Shown here: one piece after another, positions 24,527 to 34,131 of the stretch
Layout: each line of letters opens with the position of its first letter
Position numbering within the stretch: the stretch's first letter is position 1
NCBI RefSeq assembly: GCF_001885765.1
Contig: NZ_JXKD01000006.1
Location: forward strand, 62,001-126,000
Length of the DNA: 64,000 nt
Direction of reading: 5' to 3'
Source of the DNA: Enterococcus aquimarinus
GTDB lineage: Bacteria > Bacillota > Bacilli > Lactobacillales > Enterococcaceae
Position numbers and translations under genes: made by a program
Notes under the pieces: model-generated
Told to the model about the DNA's origin: nothing
The model's input: only the letters and a program-made list of their open reading frames with translations
Database searches by the model: none

Positions 24527-25558
24527 CTATCCCATTGGACTTAGTAAATAAGTCTCCACTAAACGATACGTCGCTTCAATCGAATCACGATGGGTCCGCT
24601 CGTAAGCGTGACTTGCTTCAATTCCGGCACCAATTAGTCCATGTTTCACATCTGCTCCTGCACGCATCGCCGCAGAAGCATCACTGCCATAAAACGGATA
24701 AATATCTAATTTATAAGGAATATCGTGCGCTTTACATAACGCCACAAAATGATTACGTAACCCTAAATGATATGGTCCCGTTCCATCTTTGACACAAATA
24801 GAAACCGTGTATTCATCGGTTTGTTGGTCATCACCCATCGCACCCATATCCACCGCTACGTATTCAACGACACGCGGATCAATGTTTGAATTGCCGCCAT
24901 ACCCAATCTCTTCATTATTTGAAAATAAGAAGCAAGTCGTATACGGTAATTCAATGTTTTCTTCTTTGATTTTTTGTAAAAATGCGACTAAAATTGCGGC
25001 ACTCACTTTGTCATCTAAATGACGCGACTTAATAAAACCACTCGGTGTGATTTCAGTACGGGGATCAAAACTAATAAAATCGCCCACTTCAATTCCTAAC
25101 GCTTGTGTTTCTTCGGCATTGGTCACTTTCTCGTCCAAGCGAATCTCCATATTGCTTTGATTTCGTTCCGCTGTCCCTGCGTCTTGATAGACATGAACAC
25201 TCGTTTGATGCATTAAAATCGTACCAGTAATTTCTTTGCCTGCTTGCGTATGAACGGTACAATATTCGCCTTCAATCGCATTGTATTTAAATCCACCAAT
25301 CAAATCCATTTTAAGTCGTCCGTCAGGTTTAATCGCTCGAACAATCGCGCCTAATGTATCCACGTGCGCCGTAATAAAGCGTTGTTGTTCCGTATTTTGA
25401 CCCGGAACGGTCACAATTAAGCTGCCTTTACGATTTTGTTGCGTATCATACCCTATTTTTCCTAATTCCTCTTCTAAAAACGACATAATTTCAGTCGTGT
25501 AACCTGTAGGTGAAGGGATTGTGGTTAAGCTTTTTGTTAATTCTAATAAGTTCTCCAT
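24527..25558 (-). CDS. M42-family metallo-aminopeptidase
   Basis: A 343-residue glutamyl/deblocking aminopeptidase of family M42. Metal ligands and catalytic residues are visible: AHVDTLG (about residue 65), SRHLDDK (about 179), NNEEIGYGG (about 210-216, general base Glu-Glu), AVDMGA (about 235) and ASHAYERTH (about 319). These tetrahedral cytosolic aminopeptidases finish peptide breakdown. Start ATG with GGAG upstream; single-gene unit with its own terminator. Confidence 0.92.
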   Translation of the reverse strand: MENLLELTKSLTTIPSPTGYTTEIMSFLEEELGKIGYDTQQNRKGSLIVTVPGQNTEQQRFITAHVDTLGAIVRAIKPDGRLKMDLIGGFKYNAIEGEYCTVHTQAGKEITGTILMHQTSVHVYQDAGTAERNQSNMEIRLDEKVTNAEETQALGIEVGDFISFDPRTEITPSGFIKSRHLDDKVSAAILVAFLQKIKEENIELPYTTCFLFSNNEEIGYGGNSNIDPRVVEYVAVDMGAMGDDQQTDEYTVSICVKDGTGPYHLGLRNHFVALCKAHDIPYKLDIYPFYGSDASAAMRAGADVKHGLIGAGIEASHAYERTHRDSIEATYRLVETYLLSPMG

Positions 25559-25678
25559 TAAAACACTCCTTTACTCAATACCTTTTTATTATAGCGGATA
25601 TTTTGACCGGTGAGGAGTCTTTCAGCAGAAAACAAAATTTGTTATGGAGTAAAACATCGGCCTTTTTATCCCACCGTG

Positions 25679-26443
25679 TCATTCTTGGTTTCGTTTTGCT
25701 AATACGTCTTTGCCACCGGTCACCTCAATGATTGCACCCGAAATTTTATCGGCATTATCCTCACATAAAAAGGCCACTGTTCGCGCAATATCTTCTCCCA
25801 CTTCCGGACGCATCTGGGGATCAGCCACCATTCGGGCAGCCTCTATCGTCATTTCTTTCCACTGGCTCGTAATATCACCCGGACAAACCATATTGACTGT
25901 GATCCCATTGTCGGACTCTTCTAAAGCAAGCGTTCGAATCAATGAGGCACTCCCCGTTTTAGCCGCAGCATAAGCGCCACGATACTTCCAAGCAGGCGTC
26001 TGACCAACTCGATCAAAACCGAGCATGACAATCCTACCCCAGCGCTGGGCTTGCATCACGGGTAGTAGGGCTTTTAATAAATAGAAAAAACTATTCAAAT
26101 TTCCATCAATCATCTGTTGCCACTCCACGATGGTATACTCACTGATCGTTTTCTTTTCTCGAATAAAAGGACCGGCATTATGCACCAGAATATCGATACT
26201 GCCCATCTTGGCGATACTTTCGGTCGTGACTCGCTGTACATCTAACCTATTCGCCATATCGCCTTGAAGAACAAGTACTTTAACACCATATGTTTTAGTA
26301 ATAAACGCCGCTGTTTCTTCCGCTTCTTTTTGACTGTGGACGTAATTAATCACCAGATTGATGCCTTTTTTCGCCAGTTCAATTGCACTCATCTTTCCTA
26401 ACCCTTTCGCACTACCCGTCACCAATGCGACTCTATTTTTCAT
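25679..26443 (-). CDS. SDR-family oxidoreductase linked to folE (possible pteridine reductase)
   Basis: A 254-residue classical SDR: cofactor loop TGSAKGLGKMSA (about residue 9), HNAGPF (about 88), and YRGAYAAAKTG with catalytic Tyr/Lys (about 159). The catalytic serine position reads VMLGFDRVG, i.e. no serine where expected, as happens in pteridine reductases (PTR1/FolM), which use Asp instead. It lies 35 bp after folE. Together this suggests a dihydropteridine/dihydromonapterin reductase acting on the FolE product line; that is inference, FabG-like activity being the alternative. Confidence 0.75.
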   Translation of the reverse strand: MKNRVALVTGSAKGLGKMSAIELAKKGINLVINYVHSQKEAEETAAFITKTYGVKVLVLQGDMANRLDVQRVTTESIAKMGSIDILVHNAGPFIREKKTISEYTIVEWQQMIDGNLNSFFYLLKALLPVMQAQRWGRIVMLGFDRVGQTPAWKYRGAYAAAKTGSASLIRTLALEESDNGITVNMVCPGDITSQWKEMTIEAARMVADPQMRPEVGEDIARTVAFLCEDNADKISGAIIEVTGGKDVLAKRNQE

Positions 26444-26478
26444 GATTCCAACCCCTTTTTTCCTGATTTAAAACACGC

Positions 26479-27150
26479 TTAGCCTTTAATAAGGGTTAAA
26501 AATTCTGCACGCGCCTCCGCTTTTTCAGCAAAAATCCCTCTGACAGCTGACGTCGTCGTCATGGCACTCGTGTTTTTGACCCCACGACTACACATACACG
26601 TATGTTTAGCTTCTACGACCACCATTGTCCCAATCGGTTCAAGAATCTCCTCTAACGCTTCCGCTATTTGCATTGTCAGACGTTCTTGGACTTGAAAACG
26701 GCGTGCATAACCTTCTACCATCCGGGCGATTTTCGAGAGTCCCGTCACTTTTTCATTAGGGATATACCCCACATGCACCACACCAAAAAAAGGCGCGAAA
26801 TGATGTTCACACATCGAATAAAATTCAATCTCTTTGACTAACACCAACTCTTGATATGGAACATCAAAAATTTTGTGCAAATGCGCCTTTGGATCTTCTC
26901 GATAACCTTGAGTATATTCTAAAAACGCTTTCAAAAAACGGTACGGAGTCTCGCGTACGCCTTCTCGATCAGAATCATCCCCACAAAAATCAATCAATCG
27001 CTTCATCGCATCTTCAAGCATCATCATTTCCTCCAATTTAGGCGTTAACAACGCTGGATTACTGGCTAATTCCGGAAAATTATTCATTAACAATTGTTTT
27101 TCACGGATTTCATTTTTTTCATCAATCATCTCTGCCACTTCCCTTCTCAT
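26479..27150 (-). CDS. folE: GTP cyclohydrolase I
   Basis: A 223-residue FolE. Zinc ligands and catalysis: [15 protein letters not shown] (Cys and His, about residues 112-116), and HTCMCSRGV (second Cys, about 184); [20 protein letters not shown] is typical. It forms dihydroneopterin triphosphate from GTP for folate or pterin synthesis. The start is uncertain: ATG at 27148-27150 has its AGGA too close, while ATG at 27127-27129 ([10 protein letters not shown]) follows AAGGGAAG at a slightly long distance. Other folate genes are absent here; the SDR follows in the same unit. Confidence 0.92.
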   Translation of the reverse strand: MRREVAEMIDEKNEIREKQLLMNNFPELASNPALLTPKLEEMMMLEDAMKRLIDFCGDDSDREGVRETPYRFLKAFLEYTQGYREDPKAHLHKIFDVPYQELVLVKEIEFYSMCEHHFAPFFGVVHVGYIPNEKVTGLSKIARMVEGYARRFQVQERLTMQIAEALEEILEPIGTMVVVEAKHTCMCSRGVKNTSAMTTTSAVRGIFAEKAEARAEFLTLIKG

Positions 27151-27337
27151 TCCTACTTATGTAATTTGTGTTTCCTCCTCAAGTATAAAAATCTTTGTCA
27201 AATAACACAACTGATTGAGACTTTCCTTTACCAAAAGACACTCTTTTTGAAGTACGATCCTAAAACGTCTTTACTTATCCACATTAAATGTTGTGGATAA
27301 CCATTTAGAGGTGTTAGGCGACAGCCACAGTTTCCAT

Positions 27338-27380
27338 AAAAAAAGACAATTTCTCTGATGGGAGAAACTGTCTTTTTTAT
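27338..27380 (-). terminator. Terminator of the small basic protein gene
   Basis: AAAAAGACAGTTTCTC pairs with GAGAAATTGTCTTTTT on the minus strand, followed by a T run. It lies five bases after the small gene's stop codon. Confidence 0.8.
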
Positions 27381-27383
27381 GAC

Positions 27384-27521
27384 TTATTTATTGTAAATCT
27401 TTGGACCCTTACGCATATTCTTACGATCATTTTTTGGTGCTTCCATGTCTTTTGACCGGCCGCCACTTTGTTTCTTTTTAATTAACTCGAGCATTTTTTC
27501 TTTTTTCTCTTGTGGATTCAT
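27384..27521 (-). CDS. Small basic protein, 45 residues
   Basis: A 45-codon gene. It begins MNPQEKKEKMLELIKKK, continues through QSGGRSKDMEAPKNDRKN and ends MRKGPKIYNK. About 17 of 45 residues are Lys or Arg, with an amphipathic N-terminal helix and a flexible tail. Support for being real: AGAGGAG eight bases before the ATG, a stop codon directly followed by a strong terminator, and no competing gene. No signal peptide or membrane span. Function unknown; a nucleic-acid- or ribosome-associated role would fit the charge. Confidence 0.75.
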   Translation of the reverse strand: MNPQEKKEKMLELIKKKQSGGRSKDMEAPKNDRKNMRKGPKIYNK

Positions 27522-27806
27522 TTCATACACTCCTCTTATTCCGTAACACTGACACTACCATTATTAGAATGAATCATTAATTGTTTTATACATGAGAAAG
27601 CACGCCCTACTTTACAGCCCTTCGTTCCAAAAAGGATGAGGATTCGTCTGTCTTTCTCTTGACAATATTCGCTTGATCTTCCTTCGTAATCATACATGAA
27701 AAAGTGTCAACTCACAAATAAAAGTTCGCTTCTAACAGACAATCTTAATGAAATAAAAGACAATTCACGCTAACAACATCGCTCTTTCATGTCCACTCAC
27801 TTCTTG
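27522..27806. other. Intergenic region, no gene seen
   Basis: About 285 bp with stops in all frames. It must hold the promoter of the small basic protein gene on the minus strand, but I could not pick convincing -35/-10 pairs. No clear hairpin for the MFS gene ending at 27807 was found. Confidence 0.4.
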
Positions 27807-29000
27807 CTATAGCGAATGGTTCTGCCCTAGTGAATCTGCAGACCGTTCATATTTCTGACCTGATAATAAAATGAAAAAGCCGATTAATGAAAAGAAACTC
27901 GCAGTCGCTAAAAGCGTCGTTAAATTAGTCGCTTCCAAAATCACACCACTCAGTAAACTACCGACACCACTACCAATTCCTAAGTAACAAACTCCAACGG
28001 CGGCTTGCGCCTTCACCGCATCTTTCGCAGGAAGAATCGTCCGGATAAATTGAATATTCCCGGCCCAAAACAAGCCATTCCCAAGCATTTGCATCATTTG
28101 TGCGATATTTAAAAGCAACAGATTCGGTGCTAACATAATCAAGAAAATCCGTAAAAATGCAAAGAAAAACGATAATAACATTAATCGGTAAATCCCTAAG
28201 CGATCCGCTAGACGCGTAAAAATAATCGCGGCAGGGATTTCACTCGCAGCCAGTAAAAAAGTTCCCAAGCCGTAATCACGGTTATTCCCACCTAACGAAC
28301 GATACACATCAATTAAAAAACTCGAACTTAATTCTTTTCCAATAAACGAAAAAATAATCGCGATTAAAAATAATTTGAAAAAAGGAAACGCACGCAATAA
28401 TGCAGGATAAGAAAAAGACTGATTTTCGGATTCATGATGCGTGGCATCGGCCCCTTTCACACGATCTATTTTCAAAATAAAAAAGAGCAACGGAAAAAAT
28501 AAGAAAAATTGCGCCACTAAAATCCGTTCCGGAGCGACAAACAAGCCTATCAAAAGCGCGCTAATCGCATAGCTCAATGAACCCGCCCCCCGTGCCACCG
28601 GATAGTTAATTTTCTGACCTTTATAAAAATATAACGTCGACATCGCATCGATAAATGAAACCATCCCATAAGTCACAATGCCATACATCATAAAAATGAA
28701 CGTCATTCCAAAAAATCCCGGATTTAAAATTTGAATCCCAGTCATCATCATACTAATGATGATCATCACCGCAATCAATTGATTAAAAGAAATCACAGAC
28801 TTAAATTTGTCCATCACATTGGCAATAATCGGTTGAAAAATGACACTAAATAACGCTCGTAGCGCCAAGAAAAAACCAATTTGCGTATGATTAAATCCTT
28901 GTGTTTGTAAAACAGGTACCATATAACCAATAAAACAGGCGGACATCGCATAAAAACTACACTGCAACATCACATATTGATAATGCAACTTTTTCTCCAT
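27807..29000 (-). CDS. MFS transporter (MFS_1-like, NHS/OHS type)
   Basis: A 397-residue protein with twelve hydrophobic segments, of the MFS_1-like group related to oligosaccharide and nucleoside proton symporters. Family marks: YMVPVLQTQGFNHTQIGFF at the N-terminus, INYPVARGAGSLSYAISALL (residues about 131-150), and LADRLGIYRLM in the second half. Substrate unknown; a small sugar or nucleoside is most likely from the family. ATG start behind GAGGT. Monocistronic. Confidence 0.82.
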   Translation of the reverse strand: MEKKLHYQYVMLQCSFYAMSACFIGYMVPVLQTQGFNHTQIGFFLALRALFSVIFQPIIANVMDKFKSVISFNQLIAVMIIISMMMTGIQILNPGFFGMTFIFMMYGIVTYGMVSFIDAMSTLYFYKGQKINYPVARGAGSLSYAISALLIGLFVAPERILVAQFFLFFPLLFFILKIDRVKGADATHHESENQSFSYPALLRAFPFFKLFLIAIIFSFIGKELSSSFLIDVYRSLGGNNRDYGLGTFLLAASEIPAAIIFTRLADRLGIYRLMLLSFFFAFLRIFLIMLAPNLLLLNIAQMMQMLGNGLFWAGNIQFIRTILPAKDAVKAQAAVGVCYLGIGSGVGSLLSGVILEATNLTTLLATASFFSLIGFFILLSGQKYERSADSLGQNHSL

Positions 29001-29337
29001 CGTGACCTCACTTTGATTGTGATAAATCCCTTCGCACCTCTACATCCTAAGCTCGCAAATCAAGGATTTATCGCTAATTTCAAATACTTTTTGAACCAGC
29101 TTCATCATACCTTCCCTCTTAGGTTTCTTCAAGCCATTTTTTCGGGAAAAGGGCAACAAAAAAAGAGTTCCAATCTAAAAGATGTTAGTTGACTAACACT
29201 ACAATTAGAAAGGAAATCTCTATTAGCATAAAAATATTCAGTTCCATATCCAAACCCTTACTGTTAATGAAAGTCGAGTTTAGATAATGATGGTATCTAA
29301 AGTGTTAATGATTTTTTCTTAAACTATCGTATAGATG
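29001..29337. other. Intergenic region with hairpins between MFS and carbamate kinase genes
   Basis: No coding frame with a ribosome site. GTTAGT-TG-ACTAAC (about 29185-29198) is a short dyad. TTTAGATA (29279-29286) and TATCTAAA (29294-29301) form a hairpin downstream of the carbamate kinase gene, which could act as its terminator though the T run is weak. Confidence 0.4.
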
Positions 29338-30273
29338 CTAGTTATGGATTACTGTACCGGTATTACCTAAAATAGCTTCTTTCGCTTTTTCGAGTGACGA
29401 AATGATTGCCTGGCGCCCAGGTTTAGATTCCACAAATTTTATTGCTGCTTCTACTTTAGGAAGCATACTTCCCGGTGGAAAATGACCTTCAGCTATGTAT
29501 TCTTTGGCTTGTGATACGCTAATATCTTCCAATTCTACCTGATTCGGTTTTCCAAAATTGATTGCAACTCTATCAACGGCTGTTAAGATAAAGAATACAT
29601 CGAGATCTAACTCTTCTGCCAACTTCTCACTCGCTTTATCTTTGTCAATCACAGCTTCAATCCCGACTAATTCATTTCCCTCTTCAATAACCGGTATCCC
29701 GCCACCTCCTGCTCCAATAATAATATGTCCGTTATCAACCATTTGTTTCATCAAGTCTGCTTCTATCACTTTTACCGGCTCAGGTGAAGGTATCACTTTT
29801 CTATAACCTCTTCCTGAATCTTCAATATAAGTATCACCTGAATTTTCTATTAATTTATTTGCATCTTCTTTTGTATAAAATGGACCGATTGGTTTCGATG
29901 GATTTTGAAAAGCTGGATCTTCTTTATCAACCACTACTTGTGTTACTAAAGAAACCACTGATTTTAGAATGCCACGGTTCAATAATTCTGTTCTTAGTGC
30001 GTTTTGAAAATGATAGCCGATATATCCTTGACTCATCGCGCCAGATTCTGGAAATGGCATACTATAAATTTCGTCTCCTTTAACTTTGCTATATTCATTA
30101 AATGCCAAGTTAATTGCTCCGACTTGCGGCCCATTTCCATGAGATAAAACTACTTCATGCCCTTGTTCAATCATATCTACAATAGCGACCGCTGCATTTT
30201 TTACTAATTCCTTTTGTTCTATAGCGTTGTTTCCCAAAGCATTTCCGCCAAGCGCTATCATAACCTTACTCAT
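29338..30273 (-). CDS. allK: Carbamate kinase (first copy, with the carbamoyltransferase genes)
   Basis: A 311-residue amino-acid-kinase-fold carbamate kinase. Canonical motifs: ALGGNALG (residues 7-14), SHGNGPQVGAI (about 44), SGAMSQGYIGYHFQ, RGYRKVIPSPEPV, AGGGGIPV and AVIDKDKAS. It makes ATP from ADP and carbamoyl phosphate, releasing CO2 and ammonia. It overlaps the DUF1116 gene by ATGA (30270-30273) and is the last gene of the allH-allF-allG-allK operon, the same gene set as in the E. coli allantoin locus. It should take the carbamoyl phosphate produced by the transferase. Confidence 0.92.
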   Translation of the reverse strand: MSKVMIALGGNALGNNAIEQKELVKNAAVAIVDMIEQGHEVVLSHGNGPQVGAINLAFNEYSKVKGDEIYSMPFPESGAMSQGYIGYHFQNALRTELLNRGILKSVVSLVTQVVVDKEDPAFQNPSKPIGPFYTKEDANKLIENSGDTYIEDSGRGYRKVIPSPEPVKVIEADLMKQMVDNGHIIIGAGGGGIPVIEEGNELVGIEAVIDKDKASEKLAEELDLDVFFILTAVDRVAINFGKPNQVELEDISVSQAKEYIAEGHFPPGSMLPKVEAAIKFVESKPGRQAIISSLEKAKEAILGNTGTVIHN

Positions 30274-31697
30274 CTAATTTCCTCCTTATATGTTTCCATA
30301 AACGCAATGAATGCTTTCTCAAAACACTCAAATGGTGGATGAACAATCCCCGCACCGATTTGTCCTATACCTGCTTCTTTATGAGCCATTCCCGTATTGA
30401 TTACGGGTAAAATATTTGTATCGATAACTTTAAGAATATCAATCCCATAAGCGCCACCTCTAAAGTTCAAGTTAGGAATAGAATAATTACTATTTTCACC
30501 TACTGTTATTTCATACATTTGCTCACTATAGTGTATCGCATCTTCTACATCCCCACCAACAAACTGAACAATTGCAGGTGAAGCAGCCATCGCAAATCCC
30601 CCAATGCCCATTGTTTCTGTAATCGTGCTATCTCCCAGATCAGGCGCTGCATCTTCTTGAGTATATCCTGGGAAAAACATTCCTTTGATATAGTTCGCAG
30701 GTGCGGTAAACCATTTCTCATTACCCAAGCCACTTATGCGAATTCCGAATTCTACGCCGTTTCGAGCCATCGTGGTCACTACGGTAGAATATTTCACACC
30801 TTGTGCAGCATCCAATGCAGATTTACTCGCAGGCATAGATAAGTTCAAGAAGTAATGATCATTTTCACGAATGAAACGAGTAACATCTCTGACTTCTTCT
30901 TTCGTTAAATCTGTTTGTAAGAAATAATCGCTAATTTCGCGATAAAATAGACTTGTAGCTGCCTTATTTCTATTGTGACATTCATCTCCCATATGGAGTG
31001 CTTGAGATGTAATAGATTTCAAATCTATCCCATCTGTAAGAGCCAAAGCTTTCTTAAGTGCAGGAGCAAAAGTTTTCTCGATCCAGCTTAAGCGATCCAA
31101 TACTTCTTGGGAGTTCGCTCCAAAACGAAGTACTTTTCCTAGACCCTCATTGACTGTACAGAACGTTTTATTCCCGTGTATCCGATTTTCAACAATATGA
31201 ACGGGCATTGATGCAGAAATGATTCCAGCCATAGGACCTACCGCATTATAGTGGTGGGCAGGGGCAAATTCAATTTCTCCTGATGATGCTAATTCTTCGG
31301 CTTCTTTCTCATTAGATGCCAATCCTTCATACATTAGCGCTCCTGCAATTGCACCTTTTACCGGACCAGCCATTCTTTCCCAATTGATTGGTGGACCCGC
31401 ATGTAGAATAAGTTTCTTATGCATGTTTGGAATCACATTGATGGCTTGATCGATATCTATCAAGAATGGATGAGCCTCTTTGATAATTTTTATTACTTCT
31501 TGATTTGCTGCTTCAATTTTATTGATGTTTTTTAAGGAATCCAAAGCTTCAATCACCTGAGCATTTCCTCCTGCGGGTGGTCTCCAATCGTATTGAACCG
31601 ATTCGACTTGTTGCAAATCTAGGTCATCTTTGAATTTTGATGTCCCAATATTAATTACACGTAATTTTTCATTTAAAATATTTTTACTGTTCGCCAT
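30270..31697 (-). CDS. allG: Carbamoyltransferase subunit AllG-like (DUF1116)
   Basis: A 475-residue DUF1116 protein (formerly YlbE). Motifs: DWRPPAGGN, HAGPPINWERMAGPVKGAI (about residues 95-113), and FAPAHHYNAVGPMAGIIS (about 147). In E. coli this family is one of three proteins needed for oxamate carbamoyltransferase, which makes carbamoyl phosphate from oxalurate. It starts immediately after the allF stop (no gap) and overlaps the carbamate kinase gene. The actual substrate here may not be oxalurate, since no allantoin-pathway gene is present. Confidence 0.88.
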   Translation of the reverse strand: MANSKNILNEKLRVINIGTSKFKDDLDLQQVESVQYDWRPPAGGNAQVIEALDSLKNINKIEAANQEVIKIIKEAHPFLIDIDQAINVIPNMHKKLILHAGPPINWERMAGPVKGAIAGALMYEGLASNEKEAEELASSGEIEFAPAHHYNAVGPMAGIISASMPVHIVENRIHGNKTFCTVNEGLGKVLRFGANSQEVLDRLSWIEKTFAPALKKALALTDGIDLKSITSQALHMGDECHNRNKAATSLFYREISDYFLQTDLTKEEVRDVTRFIRENDHYFLNLSMPASKSALDAAQGVKYSTVVTTMARNGVEFGIRISGLGNEKWFTAPANYIKGMFFPGYTQEDAAPDLGDSTITETMGIGGFAMAASPAIVQFVGGDVEDAIHYSEQMYEITVGENSNYSIPNLNFRGGAYGIDILKVIDTNILPVINTGMAHKEAGIGQIGAGIVHPPFECFEKAFIAFMETYKEEIR

Positions 31698-33251
31698 TTA
31701 AACAACCTCCCTTTTTGCAATCATTCCTGCTATTTTACTTGCCTTCTCATTACTTTCAGCAACAAATATACCAAGTTCTCTTAGTTTATTTTCTTGCTCT
31801 GTCAATCCTTGCTTATCGGTATCAGTACCACAAATGTACGCTACGATTGGGAGTGAACGACCATTTTCTTCAGCAATTTTTTGTGCTTCCTTCAGCGTTT
31901 CAAATGACTCACCGACAGGATCTTCGTGAGAGCCATATCCAATTTCAAAATCCAGCAATAAAACTGCCGTATTTTCATTTTTTGCTTCTTTTATAATCCG
32001 TTCATTTCTCAAATTCGGTTCAATCATTGGGTGTGGCTTGCCTTTCGTAAACACATCATCTCCCGTATCTAATAGAATATGAGTATCGCTAGCACTAACA
32101 TCTTCTAATTTTTCATGTTGTAATTTTGCTACATTACTCTTTAAACCGTCAATTTCTTCTCTCAATAAAGATAATGCTTCAGCAGTTAAAGTTCCTCCAC
32201 AAAATAATCCTTTTAAGTACTTTTGAGAATCAGATAATTGTTTGATCTTTTGAGCAACCCAATCTTTTTCATCCGCACGTAATCCTACATCAAAAATAGC
32301 GTTTTCATCAAGAGCTAGAATAGATTGCCGAGCGCCTTCAATCAGTGTCGGTGCAAAAATAGCACCTGACTGTTCGATCGCTTCTTTATCCCCATCTAAG
32401 AAACAAACTACTACTGGTTTTGATATTTCTCTAACTTTATTTAAGATTTTCTCTTGAATTGATTTCGCTGGCGGCTTCGAAATAAGTGTAATGACTTTCG
32501 TGTCTTCATCTTCATTCAACAGTTCTAATCCCTCTAACATCATGATTCCGCCTATTTTTTCATGTAAATCTCTACCCCCTGTTCCAATTGCATGTGTGAT
32601 TCCATAGCCTAAGCGGTTAATCTGAACTGCTACTTCTTGCAATCCGGTTCCCGAAGCAGCAACTAGCCCAATCGCTCCTTTTCTCACGTCATTTGCAAAG
32701 CAAAGCCCCGTCTGATTAATCATCGCTGTTCCACAATCTGGACCCATAACAAGTAATTTCTTCTCAGCACCCAGTAATTTCAGTTCTCTCTCATCTTCGA
32801 TAGATACGTTGTCACTAAACAACATGACATTCAATCCATTATTCAACGCTTGCTTAGCTTCTCTAGCTGCGTATTCTCCAGGAACTGAAATTACTGCCAT
32901 ATTCGCCTCAGGTAACGCACTCAGGGCACCTTTAAAGGTCGTCACACTTTGGATCCCTTGTTTATTGTTAGATGATTTTTTAGAACTCAATTGTTCATTA
33001 ATGTAGTTTAGCGCTTGTTCCAATTCAACTTCACTTTTAGATTTGACCGCAATAATCAAATCATTTTCAGTTGCATTTTGTACCTCTTCCGTACTCATTC
33101 CTACATTTTCTAACAATTCTTTGTTCATAGCTGTAGCCATCGACACGACTGCCTCGACAACGCCCTCTTGTTGCAAAACTTTCCCCGATAAAGACATTAG
33201 TGTAACGGAATCGTGGTAAGCATTTTTTTCAATAATCACTTTAATTTCCAT
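31698..33251 (-). CDS. allF: Carbamoyltransferase subunit AllF-like (FdrA)
   Basis: A 517-residue FdrA protein. The N-terminal part has GMSTEEVQNAT and LNNGLNVMLFSDNVSIEDE; the middle shows the succinyl-CoA-synthetase-like fold with GPDCGTAMIN (about residue 170), ASGTGLQEVAVQINRLG and HAIGTGGRDLHEKIGG. The C-terminal half has VLLLDFEIGYGSHEDPVG. The start is the second ATG (33249-33251), eight bases after GAGGG; it overlaps the allH gene by 11 bp. Core subunit of the oxamate-type carbamoyltransferase. Confidence 0.88.
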   Translation of the reverse strand: MEIKVIIEKNAYHDSVTLMSLSGKVLQQEGVVEAVVSMATAMNKELLENVGMSTEEVQNATENDLIIAVKSKSEVELEQALNYINEQLSSKKSSNNKQGIQSVTTFKGALSALPEANMAVISVPGEYAAREAKQALNNGLNVMLFSDNVSIEDERELKLLGAEKKLLVMGPDCGTAMINQTGLCFANDVRKGAIGLVAASGTGLQEVAVQINRLGYGITHAIGTGGRDLHEKIGGIMMLEGLELLNEDEDTKVITLISKPPAKSIQEKILNKVREISKPVVVCFLDGDKEAIEQSGAIFAPTLIEGARQSILALDENAIFDVGLRADEKDWVAQKIKQLSDSQKYLKGLFCGGTLTAEALSLLREEIDGLKSNVAKLQHEKLEDVSASDTHILLDTGDDVFTKGKPHPMIEPNLRNERIIKEAKNENTAVLLLDFEIGYGSHEDPVGESFETLKEAQKIAEENGRSLPIVAYICGTDTDKQGLTEQENKLRELGIFVAESNEKASKIAGMIAKREVV

Positions 33252-34131
33252 AAACATTTCCCTCTTTTCTTTTTAGTAAATAACTTAATCCGAAACTTAC
33301 TCCAGACAACATATCAGTACCTGACGTAGATCCGATTTTGAGCACCTCTTGAGCTGATCCACAACGAATCAGATAGTCGTATAACGCCTGATTGATATTG
33401 CTTTCCAACATATTTTTTATCATAAAATAACTCACCACTGTGGTTCTATTTGTAAACTCCACTGCTTTGAATTGTGTGAGTAGTTTTTTTATATCCTCAT
33501 TTCCCATTCCGTAGCAATGTAGTACCGCTAATAGACCTGTTACAAAATCATCTCCAGATGGGGTCAGACCTATACCTAAACCAATAAATCGTAATAGATT
33601 TTCTACGGTTAACTCCTTATCGAGTTGCGTGAATAATTGAATGTAATGCTGATTATAAATAGATTGCGGAGAACTATTTCCTTGAACGTTTCTATGCTTT
33701 AAATAAGCCTCTAGGACTCCACCAGGTTTTCCATGTTCTTTCAAATAAGCTAGTAATAAATAATCTTTCTTACGCATCTCACCAAGACTTAAATATATGA
33801 ATTGCAACGGGTAATACCATGTTGAAGCGTTCTCGTAATACACTGTAGACATCCCTATTCGAAAAGATTCCTCTTGATTAAAGAACACAGCATCTCCTAT
33901 ATACGATGAATCGTGTAATTGCATAAAAGAAATTCTATCCTTTGTCTTTAACATACAGGGAGAAGAAACCACGTTATCAACTGCTATGGCTATCAACTGA
34001 TGCGGACAAGAAAATTCTATGTTGATGACCTTATCAAATTTATTGACGATTCTTCCATGACTGTTTTCCTCTTTCAGGATGCGGAACTGTTCGCATAGCT
34101 GACGGTCCATTTTCTTTATCTGTATGTCCAT
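33241..34131 (-). CDS. allH: Carbamoyltransferase subunit AllH-like (DUF2877)
   Basis: A 296-residue DUF2877 protein (formerly YlbF). The clearest motif is FIGLGIGLTPSGDDFVTGLLAV (given here as IGLGIGLTPSGDDFVTG, about residue 184), plus KIGSTSGTDMLSGVSFGL near the C-terminus. It is the third component of the oxamate-type carbamoyltransferase in E. coli. First gene of its operon, with the regulator gene divergent 476 bp away. The start has no strong ribosome site, GAGAACGTT lying just upstream. Confidence 0.85.
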   Translation of the reverse strand: MDIQIKKMDRQLCEQFRILKEENSHGRIVNKFDKVINIEFSCPHQLIAIAVDNVVSSPCMLKTKDRISFMQLHDSSYIGDAVFFNQEESFRIGMSTVYYENASTWYYPLQFIYLSLGEMRKKDYLLLAYLKEHGKPGGVLEAYLKHRNVQGNSSPQSIYNQHYIQLFTQLDKELTVENLLRFIGLGIGLTPSGDDFVTGLLAVLHCYGMGNEDIKKLLTQFKAVEFTNRTTVVSYFMIKNMLESNINQALYDYLIRCGSAQEVLKIGSTSGTDMLSGVSFGLSYLLKRKEGNVYGN

